A stretch of DNA of 64,000 bases, from positions 1 through 64,000 of the forward strand of contig CAJFOJ010000067.1 of the NCBI GenBank assembly GCA_904396495.1. The letters run 5' to 3'. Made by a program: the position numbers and the translations under genes. Each line of letters begins with the position of its first letter. Position 1 is the first letter of the stretch. The DNA is from an uncultured Oscillospiraceae bacterium (lineage in GTDB: Bacteria; Bacillota; Clostridia; Oscillospirales; Ruminococcaceae). Under the pieces are notes generated by a model that had not been told where the DNA came from, searched no databases, and was given only the letters and a program-made list of their open reading frames with translations. Below, piece after piece: positions 52,896-60,780 of this stretch.

Positions 52896-54486
52896 GCCTG
52901 ATACCACTTCCCCTCGGGAGCTCATCCATTTTCTGGCACTGCTGTTCCAACGTCCGGTGGGCGTCAGGCGCGTCATTTTCGTCACAGAGCAGGACAATCC
53001 GGTCCCCCGCCTGAAATACGGTGTCCCCTTTTGGCACCAGTTCTTCTTCCCCCCGCATCACCGACACCACCAGGCAACGCTCCGGCCAAGAGACGTCCGC
53101 TACCGTCCGGTTCTCCGCCGCCGAGCCATGGGAAATCACACTGTCGATGAGCACCTTTTCCCCGCTAAGCTCCGATTTGCCACTGGGGTTTTGTTTTGAA
53201 AGCAGCCGCCTTAACAGCGAATCGTAGATGGGACGGCACTTGAGCAGGTCGGGAATCAAGTAGGCGAACAGCGAAACCAACGTCAGCGTCAGCAGGTGGT
53301 GGAACGACCCGGTCATCTCGCTGATGAGGATGATACCGGTGATGGGTGCCCGCACAATGGCAGAAAAATACCCCGCCATCCCCAGGATGACAAAATTGCC
53401 GAGCAGCCCGTCGGGAACCAGGTTGAGCATCCCCGCCCCGCCGTAGTACACCCCGCCGATCATCGCCCCCATGACGAGCAGGGGGAGGAAAATCCCGCCC
53501 GGCGCACCGGAACCGAAGCTCACCATCGAGTAGAGAAACTTCACCGTAAAAAGCAGGCAGAGCATCGGCAGCGCAAATCTCCCCGCCGCGACTTCCAGCG
53601 CCAGGGGATGACCGCCGCCCAAAACCTGGGGCAGGCAAAAGCCCAGTGCCCCCGCGCACAAAAACGGGATCAGCAGACGCACTGGTCCCCATTTGATTTT
53701 TTCAAACAGTTTTTGGGACGCGCCGATGGACAGGTTGTACACCACTCCCAATAGCCCCAACAAAATCCCCAGCAAGACCACGTGGCCGTACTGGGACAAC
53801 GGCATCATCTCCGGGATCTGAAAGGAGAAAACCGGCGCTAAACCGAACACGTTCCGGGCGATAAAGTCCGCTGTTATGGAAGACGCCATGGTGGAGAGCA
53901 ACACCTCCGGCGAAAAGTTTTTATGGATCTCCTCCAAGCTGAACAGCACCCCGGCAAAGGGCGCGTTGAAGGCCGCCGACAGCCCGGCGCTGGCCCCACA
54001 GGTCATCAAAAGCCGTTCTTCGGTTTTCATTCGCCGGGTCAGGCGGGAAAAGCCCTTGGCCGCCATGGCCCCCAGTTGGATGCTGGGGCCCTCCCGCCCG
54101 AGGGACAGTCCGCATCCTATGGACAAAACGCCGCCTGTGCACTTGGCGAGGAGCACCCTCCACCAATTTTGATTCAGCCTTCCCTCCATCTCCCCCTCTA
54201 CCTGAGGGATGCCGCTGCCGGAGATCATGGGTTCCCACTTGAGCAGCCGGTACACCAAAAAGGATACCGCTGACAGCACACAAAACCATATGGGAATAAA
54301 CCATGGATTTTGCGCTCCGTACCCCAACGCCTTTTGGAGCAGACCGTCGGCTTGCTCCAAAATTAGCCGGAACAATACGACGACAAGCCCGCTCAAAATC
54401 CCCACTGCGACCCCTTCTAAAATCAGGGTATAGCGAAAGCTGCGAAAACGCTCCAACGCTTTTGATATGGAATGATTCTGGGTCAT
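52891..54486 (-). CDS. ClC-family chloride channel/transporter with TrkA-C domain
   Basis: 531 residues. Eleven to twelve hydrophobic segments. ClC signatures: 'ISGSGIPQVEGE' (GSGIP at 90-94), 'LSLGREGPSIQLGA' (GREGP at 130-134, gating Glu132), 'GSGAPGGIFLPLLV'. The C-terminal ~70 residues ('RCLVVSVMRGEEELVPKGDT', 'VFQAGDRIVLLCDEND') are a TrkA-C/RCK-C regulatory domain. ATG 54486 follows GGAGGGAG. Cl-/H+ exchange or Cl- channel mode is not distinguishable here; nothing suggests the fluoride type. Two repeat copies lie in its leader. Confidence 0.92.
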   Translation of the reverse strand: MTQNHSISKALERFRSFRYTLILEGVAVGILSGLVVVLFRLILEQADGLLQKALGYGAQNPWFIPIWFCVLSAVSFLVYRLLKWEPMISGSGIPQVEGEMEGRLNQNWWRVLLAKCTGGVLSIGCGLSLGREGPSIQLGAMAAKGFSRLTRRMKTEERLLMTCGASAGLSAAFNAPFAGVLFSLEEIHKNFSPEVLLSTMASSITADFIARNVFGLAPVFSFQIPEMMPLSQYGHVVLLGILLGLLGVVYNLSIGASQKLFEKIKWGPVRLLIPFLCAGALGFCLPQVLGGGHPLALEVAAGRFALPMLCLLFTVKFLYSMVSFGSGAPGGIFLPLLVMGAMIGGVYYGGAGMLNLVPDGLLGNFVILGMAGYFSAIVRAPITGIILISEMTGSFHHLLTLTLVSLFAYLIPDLLKCRPIYDSLLRRLLSKQNPSGKSELSGEKVLIDSVISHGSAAENRTVADVSWPERCLVVSVMRGEEELVPKGDTVFQAGDRIVLLCDENDAPDAHRTLEQQCQKMDELPRGSGIRR

Positions 54487-54520
54487 GGTCTCCCTCCGTC
54501 GTCTTATATTTTTCCAAAAA

Positions 54521-54624
54521 AGTCCGGTTTTGCCGGTTTGCCGGTTTGCCGGCAAAATTGAGGATAAAATCCTCAAAGGGCTTCTTCAGCGATAAACGCA
54601 GTTTTACTGCGTTTATTGTACCAT
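54521..54624. repeat. Tandem intergenic repeat, copy 1
   Basis: Begins AGTCCGGTTTTGCCGG and ends ACTGCGTTTATTGTACCAT. Contains hairpins TTGAGGAT-aaa-ATCCTCAA and AAACGCAG-tttta-CTGCGTTT. Holds one extra 8-base GCCGGTTT unit compared with copy 2. Confidence 0.85.
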
Positions 54625-54643
54625 TTTTATTTCTGATGCAAGA

Positions 54644-54739
54644 AGTCCGGTTTTGCCGGTTTGGCGGCAAAATTGAGGATGAAATCCTCAAAGGGCTTCT
54701 TCAGCGATAAACGCAGTTTTACTGCGTTTATTGTACCAT
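54644..54739. repeat. Tandem intergenic repeat, copy 2
   Basis: Same as copy 1 apart from two substitutions in the GCCGG and GAGGAT parts and the missing 8-base unit; 19 bases separate the copies. No terminal inverted repeats, so not a classic MITE. From 54740 to 54972 I see no gene. Confidence 0.85.
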
Positions 54740-54972
54740 AATGACAATCCCTTTGCAAAGAACCGACTTGCCAAATATCGAAGAAAAAGCCTCCTCATTT
54801 ATAGGCAACCTGCATCTGTGGCGGAACGGTCCTCCTATTCAATAGAGCCCCTTTGCCGCACCTCATCATTTTCGTTGTTTAAAGGGAGGAGTGAAAATTC
54901 GGCCCAGGGGGCGGCCCTCCAAAAATGTCCTTGCGCCGCAATTTAGCGGCAAAGAACAGCGTTGAAACGGAT

Positions 54973-55050
54973 AAAAAATAGAGGCCGTTTCCACGTCTGC
55001 CTTTGCGGGAAAATCCCCCGCAAAGAGGAGGCGTAGGCATCGGTCTCTAT
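54973..55050 (-). terminator. Long hairpin terminator of rubrerythrin
   Basis: Outer stem ATAGAGACCG / CGGCCTCTAT with a long inner stem (CTTTGCGGG / CCCGCAAAG), followed by TTTTTTA on the minus strand. Confidence 0.75.
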
Positions 55051-55097
55051 CGTCTTTTGTTTGATAACCCGCTTAAATCGCCGGGATTCCTGACCGG

Positions 55098-55706
55098 CTA
55101 AATTTCGTTGGATTCCTGGAAGGGCGCTTCGCTCAACCGGATAAAATACCCTTGGTCGTGGCTGCAAACTGGGCACTGTTGGGGTGCGATGGGCCCCTCG
55201 TGGATATAGCCGCAGTTTAAGCACATCCAGCGGATGCCTTCGTTCCCCTTAAACAGGGTGCCATTCTCCAATGCGTCGGCATACCGGCCAAACCGGTCCC
55301 CGTGGGTTTTTTCGATGGCGGCGATCATTCGGAAGGCATTGGAAATCTGATTAAAGCCCTCTTCTTTAGCCACGTCGGCAAAATGCTGATAATCGTGCTC
55401 GAATTCCTGGTACTCATTGTGCTGGGCTGCTTTGAGAAGCTTTACCGGGTCGTCGTACAAATCGGTGGGATAGTTGCCGTCCACGTTGATATTGGTGCCG
55501 GCCACCTCTTTTAAAAAGTTGTAAAAGACTTCGGCGTGTTCTTTCTCCTGGTTGGCGGTAAACTGGAACACCTGCTGGATAACGGTGAGCCCTTTCTTTT
55601 TGGCGCAGGACGCCGCAAAGGTGTAGCGGTTTCTGGCCTGGCTCTCACCGGCAAAGGCCCGCATGAGATTTTCCATGGTTTTGGTTCCCTGCAAAGAAGC
55701 TGCCAT
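55098..55706 (-). CDS. Rubrerythrin
   Basis: NADH-linked peroxide reductase of anaerobes. 202 residues. N-terminal four-helix diiron domain with 'AFAGESQARNRYTF' (Glu) and 'QEKEHAEVFYNFLKEV' (ExxH), then 'AAIEKTHGDRF' (second ExxH), and a C-terminal rubredoxin-like centre 'WMCLNCGYIHEG' plus 'CPVCSHDQGYF'. GGAGGA before ATG. Own terminator. Expected to protect against H2O2; no PerR box was recognised upstream. Confidence 0.96.
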   Translation of the reverse strand: MAASLQGTKTMENLMRAFAGESQARNRYTFAASCAKKKGLTVIQQVFQFTANQEKEHAEVFYNFLKEVAGTNINVDGNYPTDLYDDPVKLLKAAQHNEYQEFEHDYQHFADVAKEEGFNQISNAFRMIAAIEKTHGDRFGRYADALENGTLFKGNEGIRWMCLNCGYIHEGPIAPQQCPVCSHDQGYFIRLSEAPFQESNEI

Positions 55707-55902
55707 TTGAATTCCTCCTGTATCAATGGATTTTGATGGATTTTTAAAGCAAAAATCTCAAACCTATTATGCTCGCCGGGCAAAAAACTATTCAGTTTTC
55801 CGCTGTATAAAAAGCTTTTTTTACGGGAAAGATAATGGCGTCTGCGAAACATCAAACGCGCAGAAGATGGATATATCAACCGTTACAAGGAGGTCTCTTA
55901 TT

Positions 55903-56070
55903 ATGAATAACTGCAAAGCCAACCATTGTATCGAATGCTCTGTAACCCAGTGTGCAAACCACTGCCAGACTGAAAACTACTGCGCCTTAGAGCGTATCCG
56001 CGTCGGCACTCACGAGGCAAACCCCACCATGGATCAGTGCACCGACTGCATGTCTTTCCAGAAAAAATAA
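55903..56070 (+). CDS. DUF1540 Cys-rich small protein
   Basis: 55 residues with seven to eight cysteines: 'CKANHCIECSVTQCANHC' at the start and 'CTDCMSF' near the end. This matches DUF1540, common in Clostridia and found in some spore proteins; it probably binds metal. ATG 55903 with AAGGAGG upstream; the longer open frame is spurious. Single-gene unit with its own terminator. Confidence 0.88.
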   Translation: MNNCKANHCIECSVTQCANHCQTENYCALERIRVGTHEANPTMDQCTDCMSFQKK

Positions 56071-56083
56071 CCAATAATAGGAT

Positions 56084-56118
56084 ACCGCCCCGGCAGTTTG
56101 ATGGCCGGGGCGGTTTTC
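56084..56118 (+). terminator. DUF1540 gene terminator
   Basis: ACCGCCCCGGC / GCCGGGGCGGT with 9-base loop, then TTTC. Also lies at the end of the converging DUF362 gene. Confidence 0.85.
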
Positions 56119-56133
56119 ATTTCCATTCATTTT

Positions 56134-57243
56134 TTACTCTACTGTTATCAACTCATATTCCCTATTTCCCAGCCCCATTTTGACACCGTGGTCGATGGCC
56201 GCCTGCCAATGGGTGGTGGGATGGACGGTGGTGAATAAATCGTGATCCACCGGTTCCCGTTCGTCCAAAACGCTTCCCCTTAGGGGCGTCTGGGCGTTGC
56301 AGAGGTCGGCGCAACAGAGGTCCAGCGCCACCGGATCAAAGGAAGCGAGCATCCCCACGTCCGGGATAATGGGCACGTCGTTTTCCGCGTGACAGTCGCA
56401 GAAGGGGGATACATCCATGATAATGCTAATGTGGAAATGGGGCCGCCCCCGCAAAACCGCCGCGGTGTACTCGGCGATTTTGTAGTTTAAAATGTCATTT
56501 GCCTCGTCGTTGGCCGGGGTGATGGCGTCTACCGGGCAGACCCCGATGCACCTGCCACAGCCCACGCATTTGCTGTGATCGATGGAGGCTTTCTTTTCCG
56601 GGAAGGAAATCGCCCCGTGGGCGCAGTTTTTGATGCAGGAGCCGCAGCTGATGCAGAGTTCCCTCTCGACAAAGGGCTTGCCGGAGGAGTGCATCTCCAT
56701 TTTCCCGGCCCTGGAGCCGCAGCCCATGCCGATGTTCTTAAGCGCCCCGCCAAATCCGGTGGCTTCATGGCCTTTGAAGTGGTTTAACGAGATAAAGACG
56801 TCGGCGTCCATGACCGCTCGGCCGATTTTTGCCTCTTTGACATATTCCCCGTCCTGTAAGGGGATGAGCACCTCGTCAGTTCCCTTAAGCCCGTCGGCGA
56901 TGATGACGTGGCAGCCGGTGGAAAAGGGGCTAAACCCGTTTTCATAGGCAGCGTCCATGTGGTCGATGGCGTTTTTCCGACGCCCCACGTAAAGGGTGTT
57001 GCAGTCGGTGAGGAAGGGCTTACCTCCCAACTCCTTCACGGTGTCCGCCACCGCTTTGGCAAAGTTCGGCCGCAAAAAAGAGAGGTTGCCCGGCTCCCCA
57101 AAGTGGATTTTGATGGCGGCGTACTTATTTTTAAAATCAATGTCGCCGATCCCCGACTTTTTGATGAGCCTTTGAAGCTTCTGTAACAGATTTTGGCCGG
57201 GTTCGGCCCGCATATCGGTAAAATACACCTTTGACTTCTCCAT
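56134..57243 (-). CDS. DUF362 protein with two 4Fe-4S clusters
   Basis: 369 residues. The DUF362 fold ('AIKIHFGEPGNLSFLRP', 'FLTDCNTLYVGRR', 'NHFKGHEATGFGGALKNIGMGC' in parts) carries an inserted ferredoxin with two CxxCxxCxxxC motifs: 'CISCGSCIKNCAHG' (about 190) and 'CVGCGRCIGVCPVD' (about 222). Common in anaerobes next to redox genes. Electron-transfer role is likely; partner unknown. AAAGGATGG before ATG. Confidence 0.88.
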   Translation of the reverse strand: MEKSKVYFTDMRAEPGQNLLQKLQRLIKKSGIGDIDFKNKYAAIKIHFGEPGNLSFLRPNFAKAVADTVKELGGKPFLTDCNTLYVGRRKNAIDHMDAAYENGFSPFSTGCHVIIADGLKGTDEVLIPLQDGEYVKEAKIGRAVMDADVFISLNHFKGHEATGFGGALKNIGMGCGSRAGKMEMHSSGKPFVERELCISCGSCIKNCAHGAISFPEKKASIDHSKCVGCGRCIGVCPVDAITPANDEANDILNYKIAEYTAAVLRGRPHFHISIIMDVSPFCDCHAENDVPIIPDVGMLASFDPVALDLCCADLCNAQTPLRGSVLDEREPVDHDLFTTVHPTTHWQAAIDHGVKMGLGNREYELITVE

Positions 57244-57783
57244 AATAGACCATCCTTTCGATTACGCCGCGAATAATCACGTCCTGCATAAGGGCGCCTG
57301 TCCCATAAACCTGCGGAGCCCACTCGAGCCTCACAGGCCTGCATAACCGGACACCGTTTTCATAAGCGCGGCCAGATATTCCCTCAAAACAGATACAACT
57401 ACGTTTATTATACAACCGAATCCTTTCAAAAACAACCGATACTTGCATATCTTCCGGAAAAGCTGCCGATGATTTCCCTCGCTTTTTGAGGAAGCAGAAT
57501 TATTCTGCTTAAACGCGAGAAGTGTTTGGAGTGGATCAAAAATGTCCATAAAAAGGAGAAATCGTCTTCAGAGCCAATGGCCGGAAGACGACTTTTGAGG
57601 AGATTGCACAAACAATCTATATCTAGTTTAGCAAAAATCTCTATCAAAATTTGTCGAAAAATGGGTTTCACGGTTTTTTATCAAATTTCCTACCTTATGC
57701 CAGAATTTATGTCGATTAGAAGATAAAATCTTTTCCCTCCAGTCGCCGCTGGATTCGCCGCACAGTGGCAATTTTAAGATGGT
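57244..57783. other. Gene-poor intergenic region with two palindromes
   Basis: 540 bases without a credible gene. AAGCAGAAT-t-ATTCTGCTT (57492-57510) and a hairpin CGTCTTC...GAAGACG (57563-57590) are seen. Composition shifts from GC-rich to AT-rich across it, marking the left border of the TetR module. Confidence 0.4.
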
Positions 57784-57987
57784 CTATCGCTGCCGCTTAT
57801 TCTGCTCCTGTTTCAGCCTATCTTTTGCTTCCTCTACAGTTTCATTGTCTTTTGTAAGATAGCGGTTAACAAAAGCGTCCTCAATTTTTGTATAGCCGCC
57901 GACAACAGTATCTTCAATTTTTTTATACCCGCCGACAACCTTTTCTGCAATTTTTTCATTTGTCTTTACAAATTTTGATTTTGCCAT
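57784..57987 (-). CDS. Small conserved protein of the TetR module
   Basis: 67 residues, basic, hydrophilic, with two copies of 'VVGGYKKIEDTVV'-like text (VVGGYKKIEDT, VVGGYTKIEDA). Short proteins of this kind are often next to TetR regulators and small membrane proteins in Clostridia. It is 6 bases downstream of the membrane gene. Function unknown. Confidence 0.65.
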   Translation of the reverse strand: MAKSKFVKTNEKIAEKVVGGYKKIEDTVVGGYTKIEDAFVNRYLTKDNETVEEAKDRLKQEQNKRQR

Positions 57988-57993
57988 TTTCCA

Positions 57994-58665
57994 TTAAACC
58001 TTTCTTACTGATTTTATAATCATAGATATGCCAAGTGTTAATACAAACAGGCAGACAATTGCTCCTGTAATAGCGTTCATTAAGCGAGCCTGTCCACCGT
58101 CCATTGAACCAAAGGATACAAGCATTGAACGCTGTAAAGTCAATATGGAAGCTGCTACTTCCGCATAACCGATATTTCGGATCGTTTTTAGCAGCGGAGA
58201 GGGATTTGTATGCTGTTTAAAAGCCCTGATGACTGCCATTGTAATTTTGTAAAATGTGTAGGTTGCAATCGTTATCATAATAATTTTGTCGTGCTTGGTA
58301 GCTATATTTTGTGATAGGCTGATATAACTGACTACCGCAAGTACAAAACTTAACACTGCCAATAATATGCCAGATAATTTCATCACAAATTTTTCTGTAT
58401 CATTTGAAGGTAAATCCTGATTTTTGCGCTCACACAAAACAGCAGATAACCGCATAATGGCTAAAATTCCATAAAAAGCACACATTGTAATAAACCAGAG
58501 GGAACGGTTCATTATGCCGAGTGCGCAATGATACAGAGCATAAAGCAAATTGAATGCAAATGCAATTGCAGCGAATAAAATGATGCGGCGACGTTGGCTA
58601 TAGATTAACTTTTCTCCGGTTTTCGTTTTTGTAAGTAGCAATATAGCTATCCGCTTTAATTTCAA
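57994..58665 (-). CDS. Membrane protein, unrecognised (TetR module)
   Basis: 223 residues with about six hydrophobic segments. TTG start overlaps the stop of the upstream gene as TTGA, and AAAGG lies before it. AT-rich codons unlike the flanking genes. Divergently controlled from the TetR gene together with its neighbours. Function unknown; not a recognised transporter. Confidence 0.65.
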   Translation of the reverse strand: MKLKRIAILLLTKTKTGEKLIYSQRRRIILFAAIAFAFNLLYALYHCALGIMNRSLWFITMCAFYGILAIMRLSAVLCERKNQDLPSNDTEKFVMKLSGILLAVLSFVLAVVSYISLSQNIATKHDKIIMITIATYTFYKITMAVIRAFKQHTNPSPLLKTIRNIGYAEVAASILTLQRSMLVSFGSMDGGQARLMNAITGAIVCLFVLTLGISMIIKSVRKV

Positions 58666-59033
58666 TCTTTAATACCTTTCGTCAAAGGAATAAGGCAAAG
58701 CAGAACGATAATTCCAACAAGGCCGATTACTACTCCCACAGCCATTTTGCCCCAAGCCATGCTAAAGCACATACCTACACCCAGCGTCAAAGCTCCAACT
58801 ACTCCAACAATAACGGTAAGAACGTTCTTTCCTGAAATGTGGATCGGTTCTTTGTGTTCCATTTTTCTCCATACAACCAGAGTAATAATACCGAGAAGCA
58901 GGCCAACGCAACCGAAAATAATGCCCGGCCTAAATGCATTCCACTCTGGAATCAGTGCCATACACATACCGAGTGCAAACAAAACAATGCTGACTGTTCC
59001 CAATACCATTGCAACAAAACTGCTTTTTTTCAT
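58662..59033 (-). CDS. Four-TM small membrane protein (TetR module)
   Basis: 123 residues, four hydrophobic segments (about 7-27, 34-52, 70-90, 95-115). GGAGGTG before ATG. First gene of the minus-strand triplet, divergent from the TetR regulator. Function unknown. Confidence 0.7.
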   Translation of the reverse strand: MKKSSFVAMVLGTVSIVLFALGMCMALIPEWNAFRPGIIFGCVGLLLGIITLVVWRKMEHKEPIHISGKNVLTVIVGVVGALTLGVGMCFSMAWGKMAVGVVIGLVGIIVLLCLIPLTKGIKD

Positions 59034-59128
59034 CTAAGAAGCACCTCCAAAAATATTAAACCAACAGTTGTTGTTTCTTTACAAATCAAGTATAATAGCA
59101 TTGCAAGCTGAAAACAATCATCAATTTA

Positions 59129-59142
59129 TCGACAAGTGTTGA
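59129..59142. promoter_or_regulatory. Imperfect palindrome in the divergent TetR-module region
   Basis: TCGACAAGTGTTGA (10 of 14 positions symmetric) 15 bases before the TetR start; CAACAGTTGTTG lies nearer the other gene. Candidate TetR operators. Confidence 0.35.
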
Positions 59143-59157
59143 GATAAAGGAGTTTTT

Positions 59158-59691
59158 ATGAATACACCGAACAATAAGCGCAAAAAAGAGTCTATGGAGC
59201 GCATTGAAAAAATCTTTGTTGAATTACTTCAGACAAAGGCATTAAATGAGATTAGCGTATCGGATATTTGTAAGCGTGCTGGATTAAACCGTACCACATT
59301 TTATGCAAATTATACGGATATTTACGGATTGGCTGACACAATACGGGATAAGCTGGAAGTCGCGGTGTCTGATTTATACAAAGATGAAATCACCCATGGC
59401 TTTAACAGTAATGATTATCTGAAACTGTTTCGGCATATCAAAGACAATCAAATATTCTATCGCACTTATTTTAAGCTTGGATATGACAACAACTACAAAA
59501 TCATCAAGTATGATGTTTGCCTGGCCCATGAACATTTTCAGAACAGATTTATTGAATATCACATGGAATTTTTCAAGGCAGGCATTACACAAATCATAAA
59601 GCTATGGCTGAAAAACGGTTGCCAAGAAAGTCCGGAAGATATGTTTGAAATCATCAAAAGTGAATATCATGGGCGCGATAAATTTTTATAA
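59158..59691 (+). CDS. TetR/AcrR-family regulator
   Basis: 177 residues. N-terminal HTH 'IFVELLQTKALNEISVSDIC' and 'RAGLNRTTFYANYTDIYGLAD' (about 20-62) is typical TetR; the C-terminal half is of the shortened ligand-binding kind. AAGGAG before the ATG. Divergent from the three AT-rich genes it probably controls. Ligand unknown. Confidence 0.9.
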   Translation: MNTPNNKRKKESMERIEKIFVELLQTKALNEISVSDICKRAGLNRTTFYANYTDIYGLADTIRDKLEVAVSDLYKDEITHGFNSNDYLKLFRHIKDNQIFYRTYFKLGYDNNYKIIKYDVCLAHEHFQNRFIEYHMEFFKAGITQIIKLWLKNGCQESPEDMFEIIKSEYHGRDKFL

Positions 59692-59882
59692 TCATAAAAT
59701 TAGGGAATAGTGGATTACTGCCTATCAAATTCCCGTGCGTTACTTCATGGTACAGAAGCAATAAAGGACGTTGGTTATTTTGGGGTTTTGAAGCATTTAC
59801 ACTGCTACCTGCCGGATTGAAAGGCCGTTTTGTGGATAGGGGCACCCTAAAGATAATCATTTCACATCGCTCCACATAGCGG

Positions 59883-60779
59883 TTAGCTCCTGACGATCAC
59901 CTCCACCCCCTTTGGAATCCTATCCTGTGCAATTTCTACCTGGTAGTCCTGGTAGCTGCGGGCGGGAGTGGGGCTACTCGCATCTTTCCGCGCCACCGTC
60001 ACCGTCTCAAACAGCCGGTAGGATGGGGCGTTTCCCAGCTCAGAGGCGTGCTTGAAGATGATGAGCTGCCGCATCGACATTTTTCCCCGTCCCGCTGAAC
60101 GGTCGTTTTCAAACATGTTGACGATGGCGTCCCACAACAGTTCCAGATCCTCCTCGCTGAAACCGGTGGTCTTGCGGGCCAAATTGGCGGAGATGAAACC
60201 CTCCGCCCGATAGAGGGCATAGGGGACGATGTACTTGTAGCCCATTGTGTTTTGTTTGGTGGCGGCGTCCTCTTCGGTGGTGATAGCCATCCGGGTGATG
60301 GTCACCTCTTGAGGGAAGATGGGCTCAATGCTCCTCCCAAAGCCCAGCTGGACTGGGCCGCGGACCTGCCCGCAGTTTAAGGAATCCTTCATAAAGGTGG
60401 TCATCACCGCCCCGAAAGTGCGGATATCATAAAAATTTTTGCACATAAAATCCCGGACTTGCAGGTCTAAAGTCGGGTCGTCTTTTTTCCGTTCCTTCAC
60501 GGACTTGCCGTTAAGCCCCAGGTATTCATAAGCCTCCAAGTCGCTGCGGTTTAAGGGAATCCCACTTTTGATGTAGATGCGGTAGCCTTTGGCATCCTCC
60601 TTGACCGCTTCCACATAGTCGCGGATTTTCCGCTTGAGGCAGACGTCGGTGACAATGCCGAAGTTGGTCTCCGGGTCGATCCGGGGCATGTTGCCCGCAT
60701 CTGGGTCCCCGTTGGGGTTGCCGTTTTCCACGTCGAACAAGATGACAAAATCGTACCGGTTTTTAATTGGCTCAGCCAT
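59883..60779 (-). CDS. cas7c: Type I-C Cas7 (Csd2), crRNA backbone subunit
   Basis: 298 residues. 'RYDFVILFDVENGNPNGDPD' (residues 7-26) is the I-C Cas7 signature, followed by 'GIVTDVCLKRKIRDYV' and 'DIRTFGAVMTT'. RRM-type repeats form the Cascade backbone on crRNA. GAGGAC before ATG 60779; the frame to 60800 lies in cas8c. Intact. No cas4, cas1, cas2 or repeat array follows; the ~190 bases to the TetR gene hold nothing similar. Confidence 0.95.
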   Translation of the reverse strand: MAEPIKNRYDFVILFDVENGNPNGDPDAGNMPRIDPETNFGIVTDVCLKRKIRDYVEAVKEDAKGYRIYIKSGIPLNRSDLEAYEYLGLNGKSVKERKKDDPTLDLQVRDFMCKNFYDIRTFGAVMTTFMKDSLNCGQVRGPVQLGFGRSIEPIFPQEVTITRMAITTEEDAATKQNTMGYKYIVPYALYRAEGFISANLARKTTGFSEEDLELLWDAIVNMFENDRSAGRGKMSMRQLIIFKHASELGNAPSYRLFETVTVARKDASSPTPARSYQDYQVEIAQDRIPKGVEVIVRS

Positions 60780-60780
60780 T

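Noticed and set aside
52746..54520. Fluoride riboswitch or CLC-F-type channel
   Set aside because: The ClC protein has GREGP and the leader shows only the tandem repeat; nothing matches the fluoride aptamer.
53921..54691. 256-codon minus-strand frame through the intergenic repeats into the ClC gene
   Set aside because: Arises from the repeat text joined to an alternative ClC frame; the ClC frame with all motifs is the real one.
54943..55224. 93-codon minus-strand frame after rubrerythrin
   Set aside because: Overlaps the rubrerythrin end and its terminator hairpin; basic low-complexity composition.
59692..59882. Possible CRISPR repeats or cas4 remnant after cas7c
   Set aside because: No repeated unit of 25-40 bases and no Cas4-like cysteine or RecB motifs in any frame.
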